In this document: positions 5,403-5,458 of the stretch, one piece after another | Position numbering within the stretch: the stretch's first letter is position 1 | Layout of the letters: every line of letters starts with the position of its first letter | Assembly (NCBI GenBank): GCA_023388015.1 | Contig: JAEWHB010000076.1 | Location: 1-5,458, forward strand | Direction: 5' to 3' | DNA: 5,458 nucleotides | Origin: Bacteroidota bacterium | GTDB taxonomy: Bacteria > Bacteroidota > Bacteroidia > Flavobacteriales > Weeksellaceae | The notes under the pieces: model-generated | The model's input: only the letters and a program-made list of their open reading frames with translations | The model's database searches: none | Told to the model about the DNA's origin: nothing | Program-made: the position numbers and the translations under genes

Positions 5403-5458
5403 TTATTTTATAGCATCAGCAGAATAATAATGTCCAAAAGTATATAGACTATCATTTG
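5403..5458 (-). CDS. Possible C-terminal end of a convergent gene (cut by right edge)
   Basis: The minus strand from the right edge reads NDSLYTFGHYYSADAIK then TAA (complement of 5403-5405), 17 open codons with an unremarkable soluble-looking composition. The hairpin and T-run at 5392-5375 follow about ten bases later, which is the arrangement expected at a gene end. A second minus-strand frame is also open to a TAA at 5408-5410 and reads as a hydrophobic tail (QMIVYILLDIIILLML), so the frame is not settled. The plus strand here has many stops. Too short to name a family; it may be non-coding. Confidence 0.3.
   Translation of the reverse strand, partial: NDSLYTFGHYYSADAIK

Noticed and set aside
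1..5458. Defence system, mobile element, or novel multi-gene system
   Set aside because: All complete genes are recognisable housekeeping-type families, frames are intact, and I found no tRNA, transposase, integrase, attachment-site repeat or toxin-antitoxin pair.

Overview
The window looks like ordinary chromosomal sequence from a low-G+C Bacteroidota, most likely a flavobacterium of the Chryseobacterium/Kaistella kind. This is inferred from the AT-rich spacers, the lack of Shine-Dalgarno sequences before the starts, two lipoproteins with short signal peptides, and the protein types. No sequence search was possible, so the genus is a guess.

Layout. Four genes lie head to tail on the minus strand. 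Read in their own direction from about 4220 to 1, they are: an extracytoplasmic oligopeptide-type solute-binding lipoprotein (SBP_bac_5 family); a type II NADH dehydrogenase (NDH-2); a secreted esterase-D/enterochelin-esterase-like lipoprotein; and the first 124 codons of the RecG helicase, cut by the left edge. Spacers are 35, 53 and 48 bp and none holds a convincing intrinsic terminator, so co-transcription is plausible. A 142-bp divergent region (4221-4362) separates this block from a plus-strand gene for a YpdA-type FAD/NADPH oxidoreductase (putative bacillithiol-disulfide reductase). To its right are a heptanucleotide tandem repeat running over its stop codon, a small inverted repeat with a T-run on the minus strand, and possibly the last codons of a convergent minus-strand gene.

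How the genes relate. NDH-2 feeds electrons from NADH to the quinone pool, and YpdA probably keeps a low-molecular-weight thiol reduced with NADPH. The binding lipoprotein and the esterase act outside the inner membrane, and RecG acts on stalled forks. I see no single pathway joining them. The SBP has no permease or ATPase beside it, and the esterase has no siderophore receptor beside it.

I found no undescribed multi-gene system. The points most worth a second look are the Ile in place of the reported active-site Cys in YpdA, the AATAGAR heptad array that writes the end of ypdA and supplies a stop in all three frames, the perfect 16-bp palindrome against the esterase start codon, and the palindromes in the other spacers.
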